Source of the DNA: Pseudomonas sp. AKS31
GTDB lineage: Bacteria > Pseudomonadota > Gammaproteobacteria > Pseudomonadales > Pseudomonadaceae
Length of the DNA stretch: 64,000 nucleotides
Assembly: GCF_023634765.1 (NCBI RefSeq)
Contig: NZ_JAMLFX010000005.1
Coordinates: 387,948 to 451,947, forward strand
Direction of reading: 5' to 3'
Under the pieces are notes generated by a model that ran no database searches, was not told where the DNA came from, and worked only from the letters and a program-made list of their open reading frames with translations. Shown one piece after another: positions 33,423-43,000 of this stretch (position 1 is the first letter of the stretch; each line of letters starts with the position of its first letter). Both the position numbers and the translations under genes were made by a program.

Positions 33423-35069
33423 ATGGCTGCTAAAGAAGTTCTGTTTGGCGATTCCGCCCGTAAAAAAATGCTCAAGGGCGTCAACGTCCTGGCTGACGCA
33501 GTAAAAGCGACCCTGGGCCCGAAAGGCCGTAACGTGATCATCGAGAAGAGCTTCGGCGCTCCGACCATCACCAAGGACGGCGTTTCCGTCGCCAAAGAAA
33601 TCGAACTCGAAGATCGCTTCGAAAACATGGGCGCGCAGCTGGTCAAAGACGTTGCCTCCCGTGCCAACGATGACGCGGGTGACGGTACTACCACCGCTAC
33701 CGTTCTGGCTCAGTCGATCGTCAACGAAGGCCTGAAAGCCGTCGCTGCCGGCATGAACCCGATGGACCTGAAGCGCGGTATCGACAAAGCGACCATCGCT
33801 ATCGTCAAAGAGCTGAAGAACCTGTCCAAGCCATGCGCTGACACCAAGGCAATCGCTCAGGTAGGCACCATCTCCGCCAACTCCGACAACTCCATCGGCG
33901 ACATCATTGCCGAAGCCATGGAAAAAGTCGGTAAAGAAGGCGTGATCACCGTTGAAGAAGGCACTGGCCTGGAAAACGAACTGTCGGTTGTTGAAGGCAT
34001 GCAGTTCGACCGTGGCTACCTGTCCCCGTACTTCGTCAACAAGCCAGAGACCATGGTTGCCGAGTTGGACAGCCCGCTGATCCTGCTGGTCGACAAAAAG
34101 ATCTCGAACATCCGTGAAATGCTGCCAGTGCTGGAAGCCGTTGCCAAAGCCGGCCGTCCACTGCTGATCGTTTCCGAAGACGTTGAAGGCGAAGCCCTGG
34201 CGACGCTGGTTGTGAACAACATGCGTGGCATCGTCAAAGTCGCAGCCGTCAAGGCGCCAGGCTTCGGCGACCGTCGCAAGGCCATGCTGCAGGACATCGC
34301 TGTTCTGACCGGCGGTACCGTTATCTCCGAAGAGATCGGCCTGAGCCTGGAAGCCGCTACCCTGGAAAACCTGGGCAGCGCCAAGCGTGTGACCATTTCC
34401 AAGGAAAACACCATCATTGTTGACGGTGCCGGTGCAGATTCCGACATCCAGGCGCGCATCACTCAGATCCGTGCTCAGGTTGCCGAAACTTCGTCCGACT
34501 ACGACCGTGAAAAACTGCAAGAGCGTCTGGCCAAGCTGTCCGGCGGCGTTGCAGTGATCAAGGTTGGCGCTGGTTCCGAAGTTGAAATGAAAGAGAAGAA
34601 AGCCCGCGTTGAAGACGCCCTGCACGCAACCCGTGCAGCCGTTGAAGAAGGCGTGGTACCTGGCGGTGGCGTTGCGCTGATCCGCGCTCTGCAAACCCTG
34701 GTTGACCTGAAAGGCGACAACGCTGATCAGGACGTCGGTATCGCTGTTCTGCGCCGCGCTGTTGAAGCTCCGCTGCGTCAGATCGCTGCAAACAGCGGCG
34801 ACGAGCCAAGCGTTGTGGTCAACGAAGTCAAGAACGGCAAGGGTAACTTCGGTTACAACGCTGCGACTGGCGAATACGGCGACATGATTGAAATGGGCAT
34901 CCTGGACCCAACCAAGGTGACTCGTTCCGCTCTGCAAGCGGCATCGTCGATCGGCGGTCTGATCCTGACCACCGAAGCCGCTGTTGCTGACGCGCCGAAG
35001 AAAGACAACGCTGCTGGCGGCGGTATGCCAGACATGGGCGGCATGGGTGGGATGGGCGGCATGATGTAA
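33423..35069 (+). CDS. groEL: Chaperonin GroEL
   Basis: A 548-residue 60-kDa chaperonin subunit forming the double heptamer ring that folds proteins with GroES and ATP. The ATP site includes TLGPKGRNV and the catalytic aspartate in NDDAGDGTTTATVL (residues about 83-96). The hinge VVPGGGVALIRA (about 412-423) and the C-terminal GGM repeat tail (MGGMGGMGGMM) are intact. A strong terminator follows. Very biased codon use leaves a 565-codon open frame on the opposite strand, which is an artefact. Confidence 0.99.
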   Translation: MAAKEVLFGDSARKKMLKGVNVLADAVKATLGPKGRNVIIEKSFGAPTITKDGVSVAKEIELEDRFENMGAQLVKDVASRANDDAGDGTTTATVLAQSIVNEGLKAVAAGMNPMDLKRGIDKATIAIVKELKNLSKPCADTKAIAQVGTISANSDNSIGDIIAEAMEKVGKEGVITVEEGTGLENELSVVEGMQFDRGYLSPYFVNKPETMVAELDSPLILLVDKKISNIREMLPVLEAVAKAGRPLLIVSEDVEGEALATLVVNNMRGIVKVAAVKAPGFGDRRKAMLQDIAVLTGGTVISEEIGLSLEAATLENLGSAKRVTISKENTIIVDGAGADSDIQARITQIRAQVAETSSDYDREKLQERLAKLSGGVAVIKVGAGSEVEMKEKKARVEDALHATRAAVEEGVVPGGGVALIRALQTLVDLKGDNADQDVGIAVLRRAVEAPLRQIAANSGDEPSVVVNEVKNGKGNFGYNAATGEYGDMIEMGILDPTKVTRSALQAASSIGGLILTTEAAVADAPKKDNAAGGGMPDMGGMGGMGGMM

Positions 35070-35091
35070 GCCAGCCTTGTCCCTGTAACGC

Positions 35092-35126
35092 AAAACCCCG
35101 CTGGCGCAAGCCAGCGGGGTTTTTTA
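35092..35126 (+). terminator. Terminator after groEL
   Basis: AAAACCCCGCTGG pairs with CCAGCGGGGTTTT, followed by a T run. Confidence 0.93.
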
Positions 35127-35168
35127 TTGCCTTTGATTCAGTGTTGGCGCAAGACCGAGTAATCGTTC

Positions 35169-35257
35169 ATCGCTGGCAAGCCAGCTCCCACAGTGATTCA
35201 GGCGTTCACAAAATGTGTGCTCGACACCAATCCTGTGGGAGCTGGCTTGCCAGCGAT
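35169..35257. repeat. Inverted repeat pair, GGGAGCTGGCTTGCCAGCG family
   Basis: Arms 35169-35193 (ATCGCTGGCAAGCC...) and 35233-35257 are perfect 25-bp inverted copies with a 39-bp spacer, between convergent groEL and the PAP2 gene. A second member of this family runs off the right end of the window at 63923. Confidence 0.9.
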
Positions 35258-35266
35258 CGCGTCAGA

Positions 35267-36010
35267 TCAGACGCTGACCGGTTGTGCCTGGACGACACCC
35301 TCGGTTTTCACCGCCGGGCGATACAGCACCCAGTAATACGACCCCAGGCAAATCAGCCAGCAGAAAATCGCTGTCCACACGTTGTGCGAGAAGAAGTGCG
35401 CACCCTGCATCATCCGGCTGATCGAAAATACCGAACCCAGCGCAAAGGCAAAGATAAACGCCTGACGGGCCAGACGCGGACGGCGATCACGCAGGACAAA
35501 GAACAGCGCAAACAAGGTGAACCCCGTCGCCGCATGCCCACCAGGCCAGCAACGGCCGGGTTTGTCGGTCTGAGGACGATGTTCCATCAGTTTGCTGTAG
35601 GTTTCATGGCCGCCGAATTGCTCCAGGCTCCATGGGCACTGCACTGCCGTCACGGCTTTGACAGGGGTGACGAATGAGGTTGCCAGGCCCAGCGACAGCA
35701 CCAGACAGCCCAGCTCACGTTTGAAGGGCTTCAGTCTGGCGATGAAAAACGAGCCGAGAAAACCCAGCACCGCAAACACCGAAAACGCGATCACCACTTG
35801 TTTGGCGCGATCGTGCAGGATGTCTTCCAGGAAAAAACTGTGGCGGCCAATAAAGTCGCCAGCCACCGGGTCATAGAACAGCCGGGCCAGATCCATATCC
35901 AGGTCGGTCAGTTCAAGCAGCACCAGAACGATCGCCGCAATGGTGGGTATTCCCAGGCACAGCCACAGGTTCAGCGGTCTGGAAGCAGGGCGGGCAGAAG
36001 TCGACACCAT
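35267..36010 (-). CDS. PAP2-family membrane phosphatase
   Basis: A 247-residue inner-membrane phosphatase-like protein with about six helices. Active-site motifs are KPGRCWPGGHAATGF (domain 2, normally PSGH) and SRMMQGAHFFSH (domain 3, normally SRxxxxxHxxxD; the last acid is replaced by His). The GAHFFSH form may mark a lipid A or lipid phosphate phosphatase subgroup. I chose ATG 36010 (MVSTSARPASRP). A near-perfect ColR box lies 88 bp upstream and colRS is divergent, so it is probably part of the envelope-stress regulon. Confidence 0.86.
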   Translation of the reverse strand: MVSTSARPASRPLNLWLCLGIPTIAAIVLVLLELTDLDMDLARLFYDPVAGDFIGRHSFFLEDILHDRAKQVVIAFSVFAVLGFLGSFFIARLKPFKRELGCLVLSLGLATSFVTPVKAVTAVQCPWSLEQFGGHETYSKLMEHRPQTDKPGRCWPGGHAATGFTLFALFFVLRDRRPRLARQAFIFAFALGSVFSISRMMQGAHFFSHNVWTAIFCWLICLGSYYWVLYRPAVKTEGVVQAQPVSV

Positions 36011-36097
36011 GGGCAATTCCTTGGTCGTAAGTGGAGTCTGAAGAGCGCAACCGCGCGGAGTCTGCGCGCGCTGGCGTCGCCGATTTGTTAACCGAAG

Positions 36098-36113
36098 GTG
36101 AAAAAAACGTTGG
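36098..36113 (-). promoter_or_regulatory. Candidate ColR binding site before the PAP2 gene
   Basis: On the minus strand CCAACGTTTTTTTCAC fits every position of the ColR consensus YYNASNNYTTTTTCAC as I recall it from P. putida work. It sits 88 bp upstream of the PAP2 start and 118 bp from colR. Confidence 0.65.
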
Positions 36114-36230
36114 CAGGCGCAATGAGCGTTTTTCTTGCCAGACAACCCGACGCACGCCTAGCCCTGAGCCACACTTGGCCGTAAGCTGCGCGGGCCAAGA
36201 CGGCCGTTACCCCGTACGGAGGAGGTGCCC

Positions 36231-36902
36231 ATGCGAATTCTATTGGTCGAAGACAACCGCGACATCCTGGCCAATCTGGCCGATTATCTGGGCCTCAAGG
36301 GCTATACCGTCGATTGCGCCCAGGACGGCCTGTCGGGCCTGCATCTGGCGGCCACCGAGCATTACGACCTGATCGTGCTCGACATCATGCTGCCGGGCAT
36401 CGATGGCTACACCCTGTGCAAACGCCTGCGTGAAGATGCCCGTCGGGACACACCGGTGATCATGCTCACCGCTCGCGATCAACTGGACGATCGTTTGCAG
36501 GGTTTCAAGTCCGGGGCGGACGATTACCTGGTCAAACCTTTTGCCTTGTCCGAACTGGCCGCGCGCGTCGAAGCGGTGATGCGCCGCACCCAGGGTGGCG
36601 GTCGTCGGGCGTTGCAGGTCGGTGATCTGAGCTACGACCTCGATACGCTGGAGGTCACCCGTGAGGGCAAATTGCTTAAGCTCAACCCGGTCGGCCTGAA
36701 GCTGCTGGCCGTTTTGATGCAGAAGAGCCCGCACGTGCTGCGCCGGGAAATTCTCGAAGAAGCGCTGTGGGGCGATGATTGTCCCGACAGCGACAGCCTG
36801 CGCAGCCACGTTCACCAACTGCGACAAGTCATTGATAAACCTTTCGCCAAACCACTGCTGCACACCGTGCACGGGGTGGGTTACCGGCTGGCCGACGTGT
36901 AA
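36231..36902 (+). CDS. colR: Response regulator ColR, OmpR family
   Basis: A 223-residue OmpR/PhoB-type regulator. The receiver domain carries E7/D8, phospho-acceptor D51 (LIVLDIMLPGIDGY), T at MLTARDQLDD and lysine in LVKPFAL. The C-terminal winged helix (about 125-223) ends HTVHGVGYRLADV. ATG 36231 follows GGAGGAGG. ColR controls genes for membrane stability and metal tolerance. Its stop overlaps the colS start by 1 bp. Identification rests on the order colR-colS-warB-warA, which is diagnostic in Pseudomonas. Confidence 0.93.
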   Translation: MRILLVEDNRDILANLADYLGLKGYTVDCAQDGLSGLHLAATEHYDLIVLDIMLPGIDGYTLCKRLREDARRDTPVIMLTARDQLDDRLQGFKSGADDYLVKPFALSELAARVEAVMRRTQGGGRRALQVGDLSYDLDTLEVTREGKLLKLNPVGLKLLAVLMQKSPHVLRREILEEALWGDDCPDSDSLRSHVHQLRQVIDKPFAKPLLHTVHGVGYRLADV

Positions 36903-38176
36903 TGGAGTTCAGGCAAAGTCTTTCCCAGCGGATCATCATTGCCTTTGCCTTGATGAGCGCACTTGTGGCCGGCGCCTTCGCGATGGGCATCGTCGCGACC
37001 GTGCACCTGGTGGAAGAGAAGTTGATTTCGGCGGGGCTGGGCGGCGATCTGCAACGGCTTCTGCTGATGGACAACGTCTCGGACTGGAGCCATCGCCCGG
37101 AACCCGACCAGTTGTTCTATTTCAGTGGCGGGCCGGGGGATTTCGAGCTGCCCAAGGACCTGCGCCACCTCGATTCCGGTTTCCATGAAGTGTTCCGCGA
37201 GCAGCTGTCGTATCACGCGATGGTCGAGGTCGTTGACGGTCGACGTTATGTGCTGCTGCAGGATCAAAGTGATTTCGAAGAGCGCGAGCGCGTACTGTTT
37301 GCCGTGGTGCTGGTCGGCTTTGTGCTCAGTCTGGCCCTGGCGGTATTCCTCGGGTGGGTGCTCGCACGCAAGGTGATGGCACCGGTGGTGCGCCTGGCCC
37401 GGCAGGTGCGCCATCGCGATCAGTTGCTCGGCCTGGCGCCGCCGTTGGCGCCGGATTACGCGGCTGACGAAGTTGGCGAGCTGGCGGTGGCGTTCGATGC
37501 CACGCTGGGGCGCCTGCGTCAGGCGCTGACGCGTGAAAGACTGTTCACCAGCGATGTCAGTCACGAATTGCGCACGCCGCTGATGGTCTTGGCCAGCTCA
37601 TGCGAATTGCTGATGGAAAACCCGGCCATCGATCAGCGTGGGCGCAACCAGGTCCAGCGCATTGCCCGGGCCAGTGAAGAAATGCGCGAACTGGTGCAGA
37701 CCTTCCTTATGCTCGCCCGCTCCCAGCGCGAAGATGCCGGTTCGGCACCGCAACAGAATCTCGCCCAAGTCGCGGACAGCCTGTTGTGTGTGTGGCGAGA
37801 GTCGATCGAAAGCAAAGGGCTGACCTTGCAGTTCGAACCGGGCAATCCGCCACACACCTGCTACAACGCAACGTTGTTGACCGCGGTGATGGGCAACCTG
37901 TTGCGCAACGCTTGTCACTACACCGAGAAGGGCTTTATTCGCCTGACACTCACGGCCAACGGCTTTGTGGTGGAAGACTCCGGTGTCGGCATTCCGGAAG
38001 AAAAACGTGAAGCCATGTTCGAGCCTTTCGTGCGTGGCAGCGAAAAGCGCGGCGAGGGGCTGGGCCTGGGATTGTCGCTGGTTCAGCGGATCTGCGAGAA
38101 CCAGGGCTGGACCGTCAGTCTCAGCACGATGGAACCCAATGGCTGCCGCTTCGAGGTGGATCTGGGCAAAATCTGA
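36902..38176 (+). CDS. colS: Sensor histidine kinase ColS
   Basis: 424 residues: helix 1 (about 10-33), a periplasmic loop (34-130), helix 2 (about 132-153), HAMP, the dimerisation/phospho-acceptor box SDVSHELRTPL, and a C-terminal ATPase with N-box NLLRNACHYTEKG and GEGLGLGLSLVQRI. H35, E38, H105, E126 and E129 occupy the positions reported, as I recall, for zinc/ferric-iron sensing in P. putida ColS (HLVE and EERE). ATG overlaps the colR stop by 1 bp. Confidence 0.93.
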   Translation: MEFRQSLSQRIIIAFALMSALVAGAFAMGIVATVHLVEEKLISAGLGGDLQRLLLMDNVSDWSHRPEPDQLFYFSGGPGDFELPKDLRHLDSGFHEVFREQLSYHAMVEVVDGRRYVLLQDQSDFEERERVLFAVVLVGFVLSLALAVFLGWVLARKVMAPVVRLARQVRHRDQLLGLAPPLAPDYAADEVGELAVAFDATLGRLRQALTRERLFTSDVSHELRTPLMVLASSCELLMENPAIDQRGRNQVQRIARASEEMRELVQTFLMLARSQREDAGSAPQQNLAQVADSLLCVWRESIESKGLTLQFEPGNPPHTCYNATLLTAVMGNLLRNACHYTEKGFIRLTLTANGFVVEDSGVGIPEEKREAMFEPFVRGSEKRGEGLGLGLSLVQRICENQGWTVSLSTMEPNGCRFEVDLGKI

Positions 38177-38252
38177 CGCACGGAGTGGCTCGATGCTACT
38201 CCCTCCTTCCTGTCTAAATCCTGTATAACGCTGTAATAATTTGTCTGTTTAC

Positions 38253-38268
38253 CGGACATTTTTTTCAC
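38253..38268 (+). promoter_or_regulatory. Candidate ColR binding site before warB
   Basis: CGGACATTTTTTTCAC matches 15 of 16 positions of the recalled ColR consensus YYNASNNYTTTTTCAC; position 2 is G. It is 70 bp upstream of the warB start, in the colS-warB spacer. Confidence 0.65.
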
Positions 38269-38337
38269 AAATGGATGACCTGACGCTGACACACCGCTCC
38301 TTAAGGTGGTGACATCAGCAATTCAGGAGTTCAGGTG

Positions 38338-39006
38338 ATGGCCGGTCCGATCAAACTCGATTTTTCCGAGAAGTACGACGATCAACACGCGCAAAAATAC
38401 CTGCGCAAGCACAAAGAAAGCCTTGGACGGCGGCTCTCCCACTGGCGTGACGAACAGATGGCCCGCAAGGCGCTGGCGTCCGTTGGCGATCCGGGGCTGG
38501 TGCTGGATCTGCCTTGCGGTGCCGGGCGCTTCTGGCCCCTGTTGGGCGAAAAAGCCAACCGGGTGATTATCGGCGCGGACAATTCCGAATCGATGATCAA
38601 GACGGCCATGCAGTCGCAACCGGCCGATGTGGTGAAACGGGTACAACCCTTGCACACATCTGCCTTCGACATTGCCTTGCCTGACAACGCCGTCGACAGC
38701 ATTTTCTGCATGCGTCTGCTCCACCACATCGGTGAAGCCGAGCATCGCCGGGCGATTCTGCGCGAATTCGAGCGCGTCACCCGCGACAGTGTGATCGTTT
38801 CGTTGTGGGTTGATGGCAATTTCAAAGCCTGGAAACGCCAGCGAGCCGAGCGCAACCGTGACAAACGCGAGTATCAGAATCGCTTTGTGTTACCGGCCGC
38901 TACGGTGGAAAAGGAGTTCGAGGAAGCAGGTTTTCGGATTCAGGAACAACTGGACTTTATTCCGCTCTACGCCATGTGGCGGGTTTACGTATTACGCAAG
39001 AGGTAA
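38338..39006 (+). CDS. warB: SAM-dependent methyltransferase WarB
   Basis: A 222-residue class I methyltransferase, exactly the length of the P. putida gene first called orf222 downstream of colS. SAM-binding motif LVLDLPCGAGRFWPLL (residues about 55-70), the acidic loop IIGADNSESMIK and motif IV-like DSIFCMRLLHHIGE are seen. It is thought to act in lipopolysaccharide core modification or stability together with WarA; the acceptor is not known. ATG 38338 is preferred to a GTG one codon before. A ColR box precedes it. Confidence 0.88.
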   Translation: MAGPIKLDFSEKYDDQHAQKYLRKHKESLGRRLSHWRDEQMARKALASVGDPGLVLDLPCGAGRFWPLLGEKANRVIIGADNSESMIKTAMQSQPADVVKRVQPLHTSAFDIALPDNAVDSIFCMRLLHHIGEAEHRRAILREFERVTRDSVIVSLWVDGNFKAWKRQRAERNRDKREYQNRFVLPAATVEKEFEEAGFRIQEQLDFIPLYAMWRVYVLRKR

Positions 39007-39010
39007 CAGG

Positions 39011-39727
39011 ATGGCAGTGCAATTTGCAGCAGAAACGGATGTCGCTCCGCAAGATCGCTTTGACTTTTACTGGAACCAGCGCGGCGAGTGGGTGGAAGAA
39101 CCCAATGTTCGACGTGGCGGGGAAAGTGGCGTGCAAAGGGTCGTGGGGCGCGATGGTCAACTGCTGTATGCCAAGCGCCAGACCGGTCATATCTACCGCA
39201 GCTGGTTGCACCCTTTTGGCCGTCCTACCGTTTTGCGTGAGCTTGACGCGCTGACCGGCGTGAGCAAGCTCGGTGTTCGCGTGCCGGAGATCGTTTTCTG
39301 CGGCGCTCAGCCTGATCCGCAACACAAGTGGCGTGCACTTTTGGTCACCAAGTCCCTGGACGGTTTCCAGGAACTGGAACACTGGCTGGCGGCCGCCGGC
39401 GGTCGTGATCAGTGCGGCGATGTGGTGTATGAGCGTGTGCTCAAGGACCTCGCCGAAAACCTGGCGCGCATGCACAAGGGCCGTTGGCAGCACAGCTGCA
39501 TCTACATCAAACACGTGTTTGTGCGCGTGACGGGCGAAGGCGAGTCGGCCAAGGTCGAGGTCGCCTTGATCGATCTGGAGAAATGCCGCCAGCGTCTGAC
39601 CGCCTATCGCGCCGCTTCCCACGACATGAAGCAATTGCGCCGCCACTCGTCGTTCCGCGACGCGGACTGGAAAAAACTCGTCTACTTTTATGAGACGGCG
39701 TTTGGCAGCGCTATCAAAGGTTTATAG
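39011..39727 (+). CDS. warA: InaA-like lipopolysaccharide kinase WarA
   Basis: A 238-residue kinase-like protein of the lipopolysaccharide-kinase (InaA/WaaP-related) group. Features seen are LLYAKRQTGHIYRSWLHPFGRPT (ATP-site lysine region), RVPEIVFCG, the catalytic-loop-like ENLARMHKGRWQHSCIYIKH, and the metal-site IDLEKCRQRL. It probably phosphorylates core-oligosaccharide sugar. It starts 5 bases after the warB stop and shares its transcript. The longer open frame to 38810 overlaps warB and is rejected. Confidence 0.9.
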   Translation: MAVQFAAETDVAPQDRFDFYWNQRGEWVEEPNVRRGGESGVQRVVGRDGQLLYAKRQTGHIYRSWLHPFGRPTVLRELDALTGVSKLGVRVPEIVFCGAQPDPQHKWRALLVTKSLDGFQELEHWLAAAGGRDQCGDVVYERVLKDLAENLARMHKGRWQHSCIYIKHVFVRVTGEGESAKVEVALIDLEKCRQRLTAYRAASHDMKQLRRHSSFRDADWKKLVYFYETAFGSAIKGL

Positions 39728-39729
39728 CG

Positions 39730-39957
39730 ATGAAACTAGAAATTGCACGAGGTTTGTTTTTGGTTGGAGCCTTGGCAGTTGCGTCATTGGCGGTGGCTGC
39801 CTGGGAGCAGCCCCGCATGCAGGTGGTGGGCGCGTCCGTAGACGACGCCCACTGCGCAGTCCCACGGGTGGCGAAAGCCTCCGTGGCGACCAAACCTGAT
39901 CATGATCTGTTGTTGTTCATGTTCGGACTTTCTCAAGGGATGAGGCCACAAAGTTGA
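39730..39957 (+). CDS. Small exported hypothetical protein
   Basis: A 75-residue protein with an N-terminal signal or anchor (MKLEIARGLFLVGALAVASLAVAAW) and a short polar remainder with one cysteine. Not recognised. It starts 3 bases after the warA stop, so it is almost certainly co-translated with warB-warA and may belong to the ColR-controlled unit. A strong terminator follows at 39976. Confidence 0.72.
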   Translation: MKLEIARGLFLVGALAVASLAVAAWEQPRMQVVGASVDDAHCAVPRVAKASVATKPDHDLLLFMFGLSQGMRPQS

Positions 39958-39975
39958 ACAGATTGAAGCCCACAT

Positions 39976-40006
39976 AAAAGGCCTCGCAGATGCGAGGCCT
40001 TTTTTT
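39976..40006 (+). terminator. Terminator of the warB-warA unit
   Basis: AAAAGGCCTCGCA pairs with TGCGAGGCCTTTT, followed by a T run. Confidence 0.92.
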
Positions 40007-40020
40007 ATGCAAGCAAGATC

Positions 40021-40088
40021 AAAAGATCGCAGCCTTCGGCAGCTCCTACATGGGGCGGTGTAGGAGCTGCCGAAGGCTGCGATCTTTT
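40021..40088. repeat. REP pair (GATCGCAGCC family)
   Basis: Perfect 30-bp inverted arms starting AAAAGATCGCAGCCTTCGG, a short spacer, and the complement, between convergent units; it ends 5 bases from the RND stop codon. Confidence 0.92.
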
Positions 40089-40092
40089 GCTT

Positions 40093-43000
40093 TCAAGGCT
40101 TATCGGGTTTCGCCAGCAGGGTGTAAACGCAGGGCAGCACAAACAGCGTAAACAACGTGCCAATCGACATCCCCGTGGCAATCACCATGCCGATATCAAA
40201 ACGGCTGACCGCACCCGCGCCCGTGGCGAGAATCAGCGGCACCATGCCAAACACCATCGCCGCTGTGGTCATCAACACCGGCCGCAAGCGAATCGCCGCC
40301 GCTTCCTCAACGGCTTCACGCGCCGTCAGGCCCTTGTCCTTACGCAACTGGTTGGCGAACTCGACGATCAGGATCCCATGCTTGCTGATCAGCCCGATCA
40401 GCGTCACCAACCCGACCTGGGTGTAGATGTTCATGCTCGACCAGCCAAGGAACAGCGGAATCAACGCGCCACAAATCGATAACGGCACCGTCACCAGAAT
40501 CACCAGCGGATCGCGGAAACTCTCGAACTGCGCCGCCAGCACCAGAAAGATAATCGCCAGCGCCAGCGCAAAGGTTACCCACAAGGCGCTGCCTTCCTGG
40601 ACGAACTGGCGTGAAGCGCCGCCGTAGTCGAAAGCAAATCCGGCTGGCGCTTCTTCGCGGGCGATCTGCAACACGGTGTCGATGGCTTCACCCATGCTCA
40701 CCAACGGGAAACCGGAGATTTTCGCCGCGTTGAGTTGCTGGAACTGGTTGAGCTGGCGCGGTCGGGCGCGGTCGCTGACCTTGATCAGTGTCGACAGTGG
40801 CAGCAACTCACCCTGGGTGTTTTTCACGTAGTAATTGTTCAGCCAGTCCGGGTTGTCGCGATAGGGGCGCTCGACCTGAGCGATCACCTTGTAGCTGCGC
40901 CCTTCAATGGTGAAACGATTGATTTCCGCTTCGCCCAACAGGGTGGCGAGGGTGCCACCGAGGTCCTGCATCGATACGCCCATCTGCGCTGCTTTGGCGC
41001 GGTCGATGTCGACCACCACCTCGGGTTTGTCGAACGCCAGATCGAGATCGACGAAGGCGAACTTGCCCGACTCCATCGCACGTTTCTTGATCCGGTCGGC
41101 GACCTGTAACAACAACTCGTAGTCGTTGGCGGTGTTGACCACGAACTCGAACGGCAAGCCTTCGCCGGTGCCGGGCAGGGAAGGCAGGTTGAAACCGAAA
41201 ATCTGCAGGCCCGGAATACCTTCCAGCTTGCCTTGCACCTCCGGGAGGATTTCCATTTGCGTACGACTGCGTTCGTTCCACGGCTTGAGCAGGAAGCCGC
41301 CGATGCCCGCCTGCACACCGTTGTAGCCGTTGATCTGGAACGACGAGTAGTACTCCGGAAACTCCTTGAAGATCTTGATGAATTCGTCGGTGTAGGTGCT
41401 CAGGTAATCGAGGTTGGTTGGCTGCGGCGCAGTGGCCATCATGAAAATGATGCCCTGATCTTCGTCCGGGGCCAGCTCCGATTTGGTGAACTTGAGGAAC
41501 ACCGGGATCAGGCACAATACGATCACCGCGAACACCAGCACCACCGGCCGCGTGTTCAGTGTGCCGTGCAGCATGCTTTGATAGCGGCGCTTGAGGCCAT
41601 CGAAAATACGATCGAGGCGATGCGCCAGGCCGCTGGGATTTTCCTCGTGGCGCAGCAAGAACGCGCACATCATCGGTGACAGGGTCAGGGCGACAATCCC
41701 GGAAATCACCACGGCGCCGGCCAGGGTCAACGCAAATTCCTTGAACAACGCCCCGGTCAGCCCGGTGAGAAAGCCGATCGGCGCATACACCGCCGCCAGG
41801 GTGATGGTCATCGACACCACCGGCATGGCGATTTCCCGTGCACCTTCCAGCGCCGCATCAAACGGCGTTTTGCCTTCCTCGATATGCCGGTGGATGTTTT
41901 CCACCACAACAATCGCATCGTCCACCACCAGACCGATCGCCAGCACCATTGCCAGCAGCGTCAGCAGGTTCATTGAGTAGCCCATCATCTGCATGAAGAA
42001 CATCACGCCGATCATCGACAGCGGAATGGTCACCACCGGGATCACCACCGAACGCAATGCGCCGAGGAACAGGAACACCACAACGATGACGATCAGCACC
42101 GCTTCGAACAGGGTTTTCACCACTTCATCAATCGAAGCCTGAATAAACAGCGTGGCGTCGTAGGCGATCTCGCTCTTGAGGTTCGGCGGCAGTTGCGCTT
42201 CCAGCTCCGGCATCAGCTTGCGCACTTCCTTGATCACATCCAGCGGGTTGGCGCCGGGGGTGGCCTTGATGCCGATGTACACCGACGGCGTGCCGCCGAA
42301 CGAGCTGATCGAATCGTAGTTTTCTGCGCCCATTTCCACCCGCGCGACATCGCTGAGCAGCACGCGGCTGTCGCCACTGACCTTGAGCGGAATCGCCGCG
42401 AAGGCTTCGGCGGATTTCAGTTCGGTGTTGGCGTTGATGCTGGTGACCACGTACTCGCCTTTCACTTCGCCGGCAGCGGAGAGGAAGTTGTACTGGCGCA
42501 CGGCGTTGGTCACATCGTTGGCGCTGAGGCCGAAACCTGCGAGCTTCACCGGGTCGAGCCACAGGCGCATGGCGAACACCTGATTGCCGAGAATTTCCGC
42601 CTCGGCCATGCCCGGCAGGGTCGCCAGTTTTGGCTGGATTACCCGTGACAGGTAGTCGGTGATCTGCGGGTTGCTCAGATCCTTGCTGAAGAAGCTGATG
42701 TACATCAGCGCCGAGGCGTCGGCGGACTCCTTGCTCAGCACCGGGTCTTCGGCGTCCTGCGGCAGCTTGTTTTTCACCTCGTTGGCCTTGGCCAGCAGTT
42801 CGGTGAACAAGCGGTCGGTGTTGGAACCGATGCGCGCGTAAATCGAAATCACCGAGAAATTCTGGCGACTGACCGAGGTCATGTAGTCGATGCCCTCGGC
42901 GCTGGCCAGGCTCTGCTGCATCGGCTGGGTGATGTAGCCCTGAATGGTTTCGGCGTTGGCCCCGGGATAAGCCGTAGTGACCGTGATCAGGGCGTTTTCC

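Noticed and set aside
33396..35093. 565-codon open frame antisense to groEL
   Set aside because: A shadow of the strong codon bias of groEL; no start signal and no family resemblance.
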